Origin: Isoetes taiwanensis
Taxonomy: Eukaryota; Streptophyta; Lycopodiopsida; Isoetales; Isoetaceae
Assembly: GCA_021234155.1 (NCBI GenBank)
Contig: JAJEKV010000048.1
Span: forward strand, 2,780,841 to 2,844,840
Length of the DNA: 64,000 bases
Reading direction: 5' to 3'
Of the stretch, positions 8,873-20,627 are shown piece by piece (the first letter of the stretch is position 1; each line of letters opens with the position of its first letter). Both the position numbers and the translations under genes were made by a program. The notes below the pieces were generated by a model. The model was not told the DNA's origin. It worked only from the letters and a program-made list of their open reading frames with translations, and searched no databases.

Positions 8873-9430
8873 TGCGATTAGAAAAGGCAAAAGAATTAGA
8901 TAGGAAGGATAAAATCAATAAAGTATATAAAGGTCGCCAGAGCTTGGAGCAGGAGCTCTCCAGAGAGGATTTAGCGGAGGCATGTATGTGCATGGCCAAG
9001 GATAAATGTCCTGGGCTGGATGGCATCCCTGTGGAGTTCTTTCAGACTTATTGGGAGTGGGCTGGTGAGTCTGTGTACCAGGTCTATCTTGAGTTGCTGC
9101 AGTCTTCTCAAATGGATAGGATCTTGAATACCGCATGCATTTCCTTGATTCCTAAGGTTAAGCAGCCTTCTACTATTAATGATTGGAGGCCTATCTCCTT
9201 GTTGTCCATGGGTCTGGGTTTGTCCCTGGGAGGAACATTTTGACTAATGTTGCCGCAGCTTATGAGGGCCTTTATTGGGCCAGGAGAACAGGTCAAGACA
9301 TTGCCTATCTTAAGCTTGACTTTGCCAAAGCTTACGATAGTGTCCGTTGGGAGTTCTTGTCTACCATGATGTTAGCATTGGGCTGTGGTTCAGAGACAGT
9401 CATGAAGCTGCATAGGTCAGCACGGGCTAC
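8872..9430 (+). mobile_element. L1-type LINE fragment, RT fingers and palm start
   Basis: Two overlapping open frames (8872-9243 and 9183-9551) together carry the plant L1 signature: C-P-G-L-D-G-I-P-V-E-F-F, then L-I-P-K-V-K-Q-P-x3-N-D-W-R-P-I-S-L-L, then G-F-V-P-G-R-N-I-L-T-N, then L-K-L-D-F-A-K-A-Y-D-S-V-R-W-E-F-L. Between the second and third block about 60 residues are missing and the frame changes, so an internal deletion is likely near 9210. Homology fades after about 9430. The catalytic Y/F-A-D-D block is absent. It is a dead fragment. Confidence 0.8.
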
Positions 9431-9745
9431 GGTGGTGTGCCAGGGTGAATCATGGGGTGCTCAATGTGCCACCCAACTGGACCAACTAGAAACGTCATCA
9501 CCAAGTCAAGTTCCCAATCTGCATGACTGGATAAGAACATGCTCTTTGTAACACTCCCTGTGTTGTACGTGCAAAGCAAAACTCTTACACCAGTTTCTCC
9601 TAGGTTGCATATCCACGCAGACACCCTCCACGTCGCCAGCTTCAAGCTTCATCCACATTGGGATGAGACTGAAAGGTAACATGGCTGCTAAGTTTTCATT
9701 GTTGTTCATCAGTTGGCACATTAAGTATACCAATACACATATATA
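9431..9745. other. unassigned sequence between two LINE pieces
   Basis: No gene or repeat recognised; the open frames here are short and overlapping. Confidence 0.45.
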
Positions 9746-9965
9746 TTTTTTTTTTTGAAAAACTGTGTCATCAATATATTAAAAGAATGGTAATGTTACA
9801 AAGCAAGTGAGGAGGAAGGAGAACTGCCCCAAAGAGACAGCGATACCTCGACACTCCACAATAAACTCACAGAAAAACTGCAACTCTACTGCTGTACAAA
9901 CCGACCATCACCATCTACAACACCCAAGAAGTCCTGCCAAATGGCAAACTTCCGCTCTACTAATC

Positions 9966-11078
9966 GGACCGCCGTATTTAGAGTCCGGGATGTGGTATTT
10001 CAGGACTTTTTTTGTGGTATTTCTGGCCACCCGTTATCAGCCACTGTAACTCACAGTTTCAAGCCCAGAATCAACTGTTTTGGGGCATTTTTGGATCAAT
10101 CCGGCTCTATCTGGGCTCAAATCGCTTCCTCTCTTCATCAAACTAACGTTAAAGAGGCAGACAAAGTGATTAGAAGGGCTTTTGAAGCAGTTCAAGCTGA
10201 TATGGTTTAAGGTTAATAACTAATAATGGTGCTCGGGGGAGTGGCCTTGCATGGAACAATATTTATTGATATGATCAAGTAAGAAAGTCATCCAGTATGT
10301 CTAAGCCTTGCTATTATCAAAGAGAGAGCTAAAAATAAACCTTGACCTTTATTTAGAGGCAAAAAGGCAAAAAAAGGTATTGTTGCCTATAAATAGAAGG
10401 ACAACTTTGAGATGTGATATCTCCGCAACCACAACTCAGAATTCGGCGATCCTTACCTTGTTGGAAAGCTCTTGACGTCTAGTTTCCAGATTGGGCTTGG
10501 TTGTCCATAGATTCCTTACGGTTTGAAAGTTATGCCCAGAAAGGTGCATAGGGGTCTGAGTTGACTGCACAGCTAGATCTGCTTCTTCCTATGTTGATGA
10601 TGAGCCTAGCCTTACCTTCTAGTATCTTCTCTTGTTCCTTGCTTGATCATATCATTAGAAGGAGTTCATGTAACACCAGTGGTTGGTGGCTAGAAAGAGT
10701 TTGTTCTTATACAGTCTTGCGGAGTAGCTTGACTCGGTGATATCTCTTCTAGTTGGTCCGGTTGGGTGGTAAAACGAGTACCCTGTGGTATTTTGCTTTC
10801 TAATTAGTTGATGAATTTGCAGGAAGATTAGAGCATTCGTAACACAAGCCGTCCACGGAGCTGCAAGAACGATCCGACCAAAGATTTCAGCTCCGGCGCG
10901 CAGTTTCGCGCTTGGTTTTTGTCCAGAAATACCACTTTTTGGCCAGAAATACCACCCTTTTTGGCCGGAAATACCACTTTTTTTGGCCGGAAATACCATC
11001 TGGCTGATAACGGATGTCCAGAAATACCACCAAGAAAGTCCGGAAATACCACATCCCGGACTCTAAATACGGACGTCC
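9966..11078. mobile_element. Mutator-like non-autonomous element, 1113 bp
   Basis: Terminal inverted repeats of 78 bp (9966-10043 and 11001-11078) start GGACCGCCGTATTTAGAGTC and, on the other end, GGACGTCCGTATTTAGAGTC. The flanks are an exact 9-bp duplication CTACTAATC (9957-9965, 11079-11087), the Mutator-superfamily size. The right subterminal part (about 10919-11060) carries six tandem copies of a CC(A/G)GAAATACCAC box. No transposase is encoded. The interior has a TATA-like CTATAAATAGAAG at 10388-10400 and a short open frame to 10210 that I do not recognise. Confidence 0.88.
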
Positions 11079-11154
11079 CTACTAATCCCGGGAACACCAG
11101 AAAGCTTTGAAATAGCTTGTACCTGAGTTGAGGAATCAGAGAGGCTGCAGGCTA

Positions 11155-11481
11155 CTAAATCCCCTGAAAGATCCACAACCACCGCCGCTTCCAAATCAGC
11201 CACACCAACCAAGCCACGCACAGATGCAAGGCTTGCTGCCACAAGAGCGGCCAAGCACCAGGATACACATGAAGCAGCAACTGCTGGCTAGTCAATCTCA
11301 CCTGAAACAGAGCCCTAACCCAATCCCAGTCAGCCTGCAAGTGAGAGCATAAAACCAGACAATGCTCCACAGTCTCACAATGAAGGCCACAACAAGGGCA
11401 GAGAGGGCTCACACCTGGCCTAAACTGACTCACAAGGGCATTCACCCTGATACATCGGTGCACCACCTGCCACAGAAGCAC
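11155..11481 (-). pseudogene. L1 ORF2 zf-RVT domain
   Basis: 108 codons with W-Q-V-V-H-R-C-I-R-V-N, C-P-C-C-G-L-H-C-E-T-V-E-H-C-L-V-L-C, and W-L-I-W-K-R-R, the C-x2-C ... E-H-x4-C zinc-binding reverse-transcriptase tail of plant L1 elements. It is the C-terminus of the LINE copy above. Confidence 0.85.
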
Positions 11482-11514
11482 CCTAACCTTTGGTGGGGGA
11501 AGTGAGTTCCATGT

Positions 11515-12264
11515 TCACGTCCAAACCGAGCGCCATTGAGAACCCGGAAGCTGCAGAGACCACTTGCCTGAAGGGGGCAGTGTGTCATGAATAGCCAACA
11601 CCCGGTAACAAGACCGCACAAAACAAGAAGACACAATGTCCGGATGAACCTTCCAAACCTGCACCACCACATCATCCTGAGGGACTATAGGTATGTGTAG
11701 CGGAATACTCCCCGCCACTTGTTCCCAGATAGCCCGGTCACTGCCCCTCAGGCGAAAGCGAGCTCGAAAGAACTCCCACGAAGCTAGCTGACCACCCCAA
11801 TACCAATCCTCCAAGGTGAGCACAGCAGCTCGCCTCCAACGGGCCTGCGTCCGAGCATGCACGGTGGCAGCCAAGGGCAAGTGCGCAGGGGGTAGAGGAA
11901 CCCACAAGAAAGGAGAAGAGTGGTGATAAACTGAGGCATAATCTAGCTGGAAGAGCACACGCACATGATCCCAAGCCCGCAACACCCCCGTGAGAAAAGG
12001 GGATGCATGTGGGAAAGGCCGGAGACCATACAACAGTGCCCAGGCAACTCCACATGCACAGACGGCTTCCCAAACGCCACACAATGGCGAAGAGACTGCA
12101 ACAACAGCGCCGCACCAGGAGAAGATGCTCCATCCTGCAGAATGCTCTAAACAAATGGCCAAGCCCCCATCCTTCCGGGGGCGGAGACACTTCCACCAAG
12201 CCACTTTAACAAACGCCCCTTCATCATCCCCGCCCCACACAAAATTTCGAACAATCTTATCCAA
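11515..12264 (-). pseudogene. L1 ORF2 region after RT
   Basis: 249 codons beginning D-K-I-V-R-N-F-V-W-G-G-D-D-E-G and containing W-W-K-C-L-R-P-R-K-D-G-G-L, the standard plant L1 segment between the thumb and the zf-RVT domain. Catalytic RT blocks lie upstream and are missing. It joins the zf-RVT frame after a frame change near 11500. Confidence 0.78.
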
Positions 12265-12649
12265 AGCCTGTATTGATATACATTAATACCCTTATTCATA
12301 TCTATCGAGCTGCAAGTGATTATTTATTGAGCTACAGACGTAGTTAGGAGCATTCATATTGTGCTTTTAATATAATGTCTTGTTAATTTGCTTTCATTAT
12401 TATGCAGAAAATGAAGATATCTTTGTTGCACAGAATATATATCATCTATTGGCTCATCTAATGTATATGTGTTGCTCCAATCTCACTGCCCAAATTTTGT
12501 GCACAAGTTAGTGGAAGGTAATTTGTTACTATCATTTTATAGTCAGATAAAAAACATTCATACATTCATTCATTCATTTATTGCCTTTTAGTTCTTAGCA
12601 TTTTATAAAGATAAGATAAGATAGATTTTTACGTCCACATAAACACATA

Positions 12650-13129
12650 TTTTTTTTTTTTTTGAATAACGTGTTTTACTTCATATTATACACTCAAAAT
12701 ATTACAAAGTACTTCCAGAAGTAAGAAATGTCCCTGAAGCATCAATCACTTTTAGATGATCACTCCATATTGGAATTTTAATACGATCAGGCCAATTGGA
12801 GATCTGAAAGCAATTATACAACTTCTTACGAATTTCTTGAAGCACCACCCGAGGAGAAATACGCTTATCATAAAAGACCTTTCTTTGCCTTCGCTTCCAT
12901 ACACTCCATATTAGCCAAGACTTTGCCATGTGAAATGCAATCCTTTTAGAAGCAGTCCACTGATTTGGATAAATACCCAAAAGAAAGTGCTGACTATCCA
13001 AAGATACTCCAAAAAGAGAATGCAGCCAGGACCTAAGACTACTCAGCTCTGCACACAAATATAAACAGTGCTCCAATATTTCAATGCACCGCTCACACAT
13101 TGGGCAAAGTGGGCTTACTCCCGGCTTCA
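12650..13129 (-). mobile_element. 5'-truncated L1 insertion with intact target duplication
   Basis: It starts (minus-strand 3' end) with T14 at 12650-12663 and ends at 13129. ATAAACACATA occurs on both sides, at 12639-12649 and 13130-13140, as the target-site duplication. It contains a zf-RVT domain, C-P-M-C-E-R-C-I-E-I-L-E-H-C-L-Y-L-C, and W-L-I-W-S-V-W-K-R-R. The open frame 12702-13172 runs past the insertion edge, so its first 14 or so codons are flanking DNA. At about 480 bp it is a typical dead-on-arrival copy. Confidence 0.88.
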
Positions 13130-13172
13130 ATAAACACATATTGACAAGATGGAATGCAAAGCAGATTTTCAA

Positions 13173-14036
13173 GTTAACTGGGTTGGAGATCTTCCATGGA
13201 GGAAAAAAGAAGCAAGGGGCTTAGACTCTCCATCATCCATGTAAATTTAAACTGAAGAAGATTTGCCAGTAGGTGAATCCTATAATTTTGTCTAAGTTTA
13301 GATTTTATATTGATTAGTTGGTTCCTGACATGTTTAAAACACTCAGGCTCCTACATTTCAAGAGTCCATCCTTGCATGTGCCTCTCTGAAGAGGACTTTC
13401 TAACCAAAGCCTAACTTTTTTGCCCTCTTTCCTTGAGAGTGCAGTAAGAATGTTAGATCTATTCTTCGAAGATGGCCAGTTAACCAGTACTCATACTTCC
13501 TAGACCGAGAAATGTTTCAACATAGTGCCAATCACACTATCACACATCAAATTACCAATATATTTCTTGTGGAAACATGACCATTGATCATTAACTCCTC
13601 TTCAACTTATGCACTCAAAATGTCTACTGCGAGGTCCTTATTAATACGTCCCGACTTATATGTGGCAATGCCGGACACCCGTTTCTAGTTATCTAATTAT
13701 ACAGATGATATAATGCCTTGATTCAATGGCACTACATTGTGTATATTGAATGAAATATGAGTTTTGGGGGATCGTAATGTGTGGTAGGAGGACATTATCC
13801 TATTTCAGGCCCTGATTATATCCAAATATGGATCTCCCGGCATGCTCCCCCTTGCCTCATGTTGAGATCGTGCCATGTAGAAGCCATCATCCTCAGATGG
13901 TGATAATTTGCTCCCATATGACCATTACGAGGAAATGTGCCCCCAAGCTGCTTACTTAAAGTGCGAGTTCGACTCTCGCCAAATCCTTACCTTACGTACA
14001 TGCCTATAGGGGCACTCATCCCTAACAAACATTTTA
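13173..14036. other. intergenic, no gene seen
   Basis: No supported gene. A 17-base sequence at 13963-13979 folds like a tRNA T-arm (GCGAG, loop TTCGACT, CTCGC) and matches a polymerase III B box; no matching D-arm or acceptor stem was found, so it may be a SINE remnant. Confidence 0.35.
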
Positions 14037-14096
14037 TTCTTTAAAAGGCCAATCCAAAGTCCCTTGTTCTTTAAAAGGCCAATCCAAAGTCCCTTG
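14037..14096. repeat. exact 30-bp tandem duplication
   Basis: The unit TTCTTTAAAAGGCCAATCCA... occurs twice head to tail with no mismatch (14037-14066, 14067-14096). Confidence 0.9.
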
Positions 14097-16503
14097 GCAC
14101 CTTGCTTTATTTTATTTTACGTGGAAAAGGAAGCACTTGTACTATATATATATGCTGCGCGATGAGGCACTTAGTTTCACTTTATTTTATAAAAGGAAGG
14201 TACGTACTTGTAATACATATGCCTTGCTCGAAATGTACCTTGAGGGACAGGTTGATTGCTATGAGTGCAAACACGTTAGAACGTTTTTTTGTAATGACGT
14301 TACATGTCAATGCCAGGACAAAAGGAAATCAGATTCACACTTGTATGCTTTGTATGTACATATGAAAAGGGAAAAGGTACAATGAACTACAATATGAGGT
14401 TTTCATATTCATGTTTGCCACCTAATAGAACCTAAGAGGTCACATTGAGAGATATGACTAAATAATTGGCATGGGTAAGGTGAGAGATCCAATAATGGCA
14501 CGATTGTCAGTAATCTCTTGTCTATACTTTTTGCATGCACATGGTTGTCATTAATTTGTTGTGTCTGGCCATTTAGTACAAGGTCAGATCAGGGAAGGAA
14601 ATTGTATTTATACCATGGCCTTGATTTACTGAAAAATGAAAGTATCGATAACATGTTTTGACAATATGCCAAAGATATTTACACCTTGTTCTAAGCCATT
14701 TCTACAAATATTTTGTATCCAAAGATATTAATTTTATAATTAGTAGGCCAGTTGGTCTCCGTAGATGATAAAATCCGATACAATTTAATTGTATGGCTAG
14801 AAATATAGGAGAAACACGAGAATGTTGATTCTCTAAATTCTATGGCTCGAGGCTTGGAAACAGAAAACCACCATTATATGTCTGCGTGGGAACTATAGAG
14901 ATCTTTCGCCATATTCTACATCGTTTGTACAATTAGTACTTAAAACTAAAGAATAATCAAGCTCCACTAAGTGAAGCAGCCAGCCTATGCATAAGAGCGC
15001 ACACACCCAAATACACCTCAAGGATCAAGTGCCTCTTAAGGAAGCAAGTGAAGAATATTGATAAGACTTATCTGCCAAATTCGAGCCTTTGAAGAGAACC
15101 AGTCTTCTTTTTTTTGCAAATAGTTCCAAGGCAAATGTTTTGATGTTGTCCCTGCTTTAATTAATTCAAGGGCAAATCTTTGTTTATGGTGGTGGATATT
15201 TGCTTAATACTCCAACTGTTTAGTAGGTCATTTTTCCATTTTTTATCTATCCTGTGACTGTGGTTTCCTTTTTTTTTTGGTGGAAGAAAAAGAAGCAACA
15301 TTCCTTTCCTAGTCAGAGGTCAACACGATGCTCAAATTTAAGTCTTGCAAAATAAACTTCTGGCTTTAGCACAATCTGGGCCTAGGCGCAATGATCTACC
15401 TGGTTAGGGAGATGAATCACTCCTTAGGAAAAGAAAACTGTTGGATAATACCATAGGTGCAATGATCTACTTGAAAATTTATTGATTTTCTTTCGGTCGA
15501 AGAACACCGTAGGCGCAGATCTACAAATGATTCATCCTTCCCGAAAGAACAACTCTCCGTTGTACTGCCTCTCCAAGTGTGCTTGTTCCCCGCAACAATG
15601 GGGATGGCGGTATGAGACCCTCTTGGCCAAACCCTAGACTCTCTGAGATCCTTATCGAACCTGCTCCCACTGAAATAGATAAAGACATCCCATTGCAATG
15701 ATCCGAAGGCCATTCGAAGTGACTGAGAGGGTTGAATACCATACCAACTAGGGAGTTATTTGTGTCCTTGGGTGGATGTAGCCTCCTAGGCCCCCCGGAT
15801 AGATAACTTTGATTCCTACTTCCCGTAGACAGAAGAAGCAGAAAAAGGCTCGAATGCTACGATCCCTCCGTCACCTCGGAATGAAAGACTTCCTAGGTGA
15901 TCTTGTAGTTTCTTGTTCCATTTTTTACATCTTGGCTTGAACTTCAACATGTGGGCGAGAGATAGCTATCCATACACTATACTGTGATAATGGATGTGTA
16001 GGAGGCATCAATGAGTGCTGGCTCTATGAGGCGCCTACATCCATGTGGCTCTATGTACATGTTAGTCAAATTTAGGTTGTAATCTAGGTCTATTACGTTA
16101 CCAAAATTTAATAAAGGTCACTCAGAATACGAAAAATGGCGATAGGCGGTCCCGTTATCAACGGGGCATGCAATTAGTTAAGACACACATGTCCTAAAAG
16201 AGAATTTTAGACAGAGCATGCGACCTTCCGATTTCATAACTCTCTTTCGCCGCTGCAACATGCCTGCCCCTTTCTCTCAACTCCGTCTTGCGTTTCAAAT
16301 TTCCGCTCACATACCCTCGGATTTTTGGTCAGATTTCAACTCCGTGCTGTACAGAAGATTTCTTTAAATTCTGGCATCAAAGTCGTAGATTTGGTGCGTT
16401 TGCTCTGCTGCGAAACTACAATACACGAGTTTGAGCTGTTGTCTAATTTATTGAATGCAAACCTTGCGTCAATCCCTCAAAAACAAGATAGGCTCTAGAA
16501 GGC
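14097..16503. other. intergenic, upstream of the SNRNP25-like gene
   Basis: No supported gene. Open frames at 14102-14385 and 15417-15742 are short, with no family resemblance. 16200-16500 is pyrimidine-rich and is the likely promoter/5' UTR of the gene starting at 16504; no clear TATA box was identified. Confidence 0.4.
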
Positions 16504-18165
16504 ATGAGGATCTTGGGATTTAAAACGTTTGGTGAAAAGAAAAAGAATCGGCCTAAGCTCAAAGCTGCAACCGGTCTTGATGAATCTTTAGGGGAAAACA
16601 TGCTCTCATCTCAAAGCAGTCGCTCGGATGAAGCTGTTCCAGCAAGCACAATCAAGTTATCTGTTCTCAAATTGGACAGAACCAGCTTCAGTAAGTGCAA
16701 TGGACGTTCAGTATGAATATCATTTTTTTTTGCCGGTTTAAATAAGTACCGACACGGCATACTTTTGATGCAGATGTTGTAGTTCCAGAAAACGCTTCAG
16801 TTGGGGAATTGAGAGCCTCTCTGCAAAAAACAGTGAGTGAAATGGAGATATCGGAACTTGGTTACTGTGACATCCATTGGTAAGTTGTCTTATGTTTTGA
16901 GTCAAGAATCTTTAATATTAAAGCTTTAGTCTTAGCTAGAACTATTCCGTATCTGTTTTTTTAACACTCGGGTGTCTGAACCTTACTATTTGAAACCATT
17001 TGACAAGTTAAAGTAAGCCTTCGCGGATTCTGCCTTGTTATGCATACACAGACAGAGATCTCGTCAATTTTTTCGATAAACTAAAAATACCCAGTAGCCT
17101 TTATAGGGTTATTCTCGGCCATTCCGCAGACATGGTAAGAACGACATTATATTATCGCGTGCATGCTTAATATAGAAGGGCCTTTTTGAGTATCGCTTTC
17201 CAATCAGTCCACCAGACCTATTTCGCTGTTATGCGTGACCAATATGTATGCAGAAACATCAACGTGGAAGGTAAAAACCCTTCTTGACGCTAACAAATTA
17301 ATCAGAAACGTAATGTTCTTATGATGGTCAAAATGCTGCAGTCAGTACAGCATTTTATGCTTTCTAGATCAAGAGTTCTCTTCACCTCTCACATTTCTCT
17401 TCTTCATACAGCAGCAGAACCGTGATATGAAAACTCTAGTTTGTAATATTGCTTAACCAATACAAAATTTTAATATACCCTTTCAATTTTGTAGAAGGTT
17501 GGCTTATTTCCTTGCTTGTTAATCATAATATTGTTATAAATTTCAATCTGTTGATTAGTTGGATAGAGAGTTCAAAATCTATCTTCTTACAAGGGTATTT
17601 CACTGTAACATGTGACGATTACAAGACTGTATATTCATTTTTGTACACAGGGTTTTCTCATTCCAAACTTCAATTTTAATTTTCTGAGTGGTGTTAGCTT
17701 GTCGGCTGGAGTTAAACTAAGAATGTAAAACGCTCATTATATTGGCAGTTATTTGAACAGCTTTTTGCTGTCTAGTGTGTGAAGTTCTCTCTTGTAATGA
17801 CTCTCTTATGGTTTTTTTAGGGACCAAGTGTGGGGTAACTTTTGCCTTTCTTATATGAATCAGAAACTTCTCGATGATGACATGTCATTGCGAGGTGTAG
17901 GTATACAGCCCGATGATCAGGTAAGGTTTTCTATTGATTTCTTATTATGTGACATAAATATTCTATAGACAGATCTGTCTTTTAGATTTATCTAAGGATC
18001 TTATTGATATACAGTTCCTTGTTTCTTGTTCTGTAAAAGTAGGGTTTAGTTCTATGTTTTGAATGATTGGGTTTGCAGATAGAGTTTTGTCGACACCATA
18101 ATGACGGCATAAAAAAGCGGGGAGCCTTCTCAAGCATTTTTGCGAGATCATCTTGTGTTGTATAA
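16504..18165 (+). CDS. U11/U12 snRNP 25 kDa (SNRNP25)-like ubiquitin-fold protein, four exons
   Basis: Exons 16504-16690, 16774-16879, 17821-17920 and 18079-18165 join to 480 nt, a 159-residue protein. All three introns are GT-AG (GTAAGT...GCAG, GTAAGT...TTTAG, GTAAGG...GCAG; 83, 941 and 158 bp), and the frame is kept across every junction. After a basic, Ser-rich N-terminus the ubiquitin-like fold runs from about residue 51: L-S-V-L-K-L-D, then H-W-D-Q-V-W-G-N-F-C-L-S-Y, then Q-K-L-L-D-D, then G-I-Q-P-D-D-Q-I-E-F-C-R-H. These are the landmarks of plant SNRNP25-like proteins (C-L-S-Y-x-N-x-K-L-L-D-D, G-I-x-x-x-D-Q-x-x-F). Known role of the family: component of the U11/U12 di-snRNP of the minor spliceosome, nuclear. 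Plants also have SNRNP25-like paralogues of unproven role, so the exact orthology is uncertain. The ATG at 16504 is the first in the exon. Confidence 0.85.
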
Positions 18166-19199
18166 GTATATTCATTGTGTGTGTGTAATTTCTCATCCAC
18201 CGTAGCAATGGTGGGATGATAACCTTAGTTCATTTAAGAGCTTTAGCAGTTATTGATGACCGAGAAACTGATGCAGTTCTTGATCATTGGCTTCTTGTAG
18301 TCCTTTATCATAACAAGTAGGAAACTTACCAATTGCTGATCATTGTGTCTTAAGCAGAGATTTTCTCTGGAAATTTTAAAGAATTAACTACAGCCTCGAA
18401 TCTATTTTATTTGCTAATGCTATCTTTGGATAACACTTTATTGAAAGGATTAACAGTGTGGCTGAATATGTTTGCTCACTTGACTTTTTGAGCATTATTA
18501 TGCTTCATCATGCACAATGATGCATCATTGTGATCAGTTCAAGAAGTCTAATATACACATGCAAGCTTACATTTATGCCTTTAATTAGCAGATTGGACAG
18601 CTGCCGTCCCTCCAAAAAGTTGCAGCAAACAATACTGCTAAGTAAACGTCTTGCTTTCATTCAGTATCAGCAACAATGATTAAGTGAATGCTAATAATCA
18701 GCTTGCAGTTGTTACTTGTGCGCTTATGCCAATTTTGACCAAAGCATTTCATATAGAAGAGGCTTCAAGGGACGTGCTTATTAGATTCTTGGTGCCATGA
18801 TGAATAAGCCATGCACAGGCTACAAATGAGAAACCTTTTCAAAAGTTCCTTTCATTTCTTCAAATCTTTTACTTTTCTCGGTTCTTCAAGATTTCTATAA
18901 TTCATCTTTGTAATTTTTGTTTATTAATGGAGGCCAAAAGCTTCTTTGGAAGTTTTGTAGGGGTATGGGCATAAGGTTGCCAGTCTTTTTTATGCCCAAA
19001 GCTTTTTTTTTTCGCAATCTAAAATCTGTAAGACCTGGACGAATGCATGCTAGAGCAGGGGAATGAAGTGGATGAATGTATTCTAGAGAATTTTTGTGGT
19101 TGAAATGGATGCATATGTTGCTATTGTAGGTGTCTTGCTGAATATTTAGAAATAATATGCATGTTATAAGAATTGCACATTAGTGTTCCTTTCTAGCTT
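18166..19199. other. 3' flank of SNRNP25-like gene, no further gene seen
   Basis: AT-rich. It presumably begins with the 3' UTR, but I could not pick a convincing poly(A) signal. No other coding region is supported. Confidence 0.4.
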
Positions 19200-20342
19200 G
19201 CAAATCCAAGCGGTGGTTGAGAGTATCACTACTAGGATTGCTGGTCTAGCAGTAGAGATACAATCCTCGGTGCTTTAGTTGCTCAAAAAGCAACTGGCTA
19301 CAGAGAAACAGTGCATCACGGGCATAGAGGCTTGCATGCAACAGCTGGAGGACAACCTTTACGCAGCAGGATAAACTGGGTTTTGTTGACCTACAAATCC
19401 ATCTGGACACTCTTTTCACCAACATTGGCACCATGGCGCGTGACATGGAACATTTTGAGCAGTAGATGAATGCAGTTATCTCTGCCTTCCATCAGAAGCT
19501 GAGGAGATCGCTATCGTTCAAAGAACTGTGCAATTACCAGTGAAAGCGAATTGCAGCCGGACTCTTCAAAACATGGTCAGCATTCTCGAGTCAACCTCAT
19601 CGGCATTGGATACTGCAGTTACCTCTATGTTACAAAGGCTAGATCTAGCTTCGTTGCTCGGGATCTAGATATGCAAGAGCTACGGGCAGCCGTCGCTCAG
19701 CAGGGTAAAGGCCATGCTGATGCTTATGAGCAATTGCCGCATTGCGTACACGAATTGGCAAGGCAAAAAGTGCGTCAGCAAAAGCTGAGCTCTTGCCTTT
19801 TTTTTTTGGGAGGGGGGAGGGAAGGATGGTTGCTCCACTTGCTGTAGATATCGCTCATGCTCATGCTCACATGTAAGCAACACCAGCCCAACAGGCAATT
19901 GCTGCTCTGCCGTGATGGCTTGTGTCGCCACATCATAGCGCAAACCACAGCCCACACCTCATAGACAGTAGCCAGTACCTGACGAGACGACCAATATTGC
20001 CTCGAGGGTCAGAGAGCAACAAGAGCTGAGATGTAGGAGCCACAATGTGGTGGTTCGTGGTCTATCGGAGGAAATAGGGGAGAACCTCATTGGACGGCTC
20101 GAGACTCTAGTCCTCTCCCATATGCCACCTCATACACATGTGGCCATTATTAGGGCAATCTAACATGGTGTTCAATGCCTGGACAACCCACATATTATCA
20201 CTTTCACAGTCACGAACACATTAGTGCGAGGAGCTATGGGTTCGGGCAAGCAATTAAAGGGAACCTCATTGTATATTGACTATGACTTCACTCCAATGCA
20301 ACAAGAATCTTGTAGGCAAGAGTTGTCCCAAGTTAGGAACAT

Positions 20343-20627
20343 TTGCCATTAGTGGCCGCAACAGTAATCCGTGGCAAGATGTGGATCTTCCGACTGGCAA
20401 ATGCTAAAGTCACAGAGGCGCTACATCATGCTAGTGCAACCCCTTGTGGCCCTGTTACCGACGCTGCTGCAAATGCTACAAGAGTTGATGTTGCTGCTAC
20501 TATTGCTGCTCCAACGACTGCTGAGTCTGCTGTCGTTCCTATTCATACTCCCCCATCTCCCTCACTCCTCCTGCTTCTGCTGCTTCACCTATTTCTATGC
20601 CTACACCACAGATTGGCCCCTCCCTGA
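20343..20627 (+). pseudogene. LINE ORF1 C-terminal piece
   Basis: V-I-R-G-K-M-W-I-F-R is followed by an Ala/Thr/Pro-rich low-complexity tail. It is the end of the ORF1 RNA-binding region of the LINE spanning 19200-23970, with the upstream half in another frame. Confidence 0.5.

Larger units (their letters stand above)
9746..12285 (-). mobile_element. 5'-truncated L1-type LINE, minus strand, split by a Mutator-like element
   Basis: A T11 run at 9746-9756 is the poly(A) tail read in reverse. Moving leftward on the minus strand, the copy starts near 12285 with L-D-K-I-V-R-N-F-V-W-G, the post-RT region, and ends with the zf-RVT domain at 11155-11481 and a 3' UTR. The 3' UTR is interrupted at 9957-11087 by a TIR element with a 9-bp target duplication. 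GC content (11.1-12.3 kb) is much higher than in the flanks. Confidence 0.8.

Noticed and set aside
11738-12199. second minus-strand frame over the L1 region
   Set aside because: It overlaps the real L1 frame in another register in GC-rich sequence.
13921-13990. tRNA gene
   Set aside because: Only a T-arm can be folded; no acceptor stem, D-arm or anticodon arm pairs with it.
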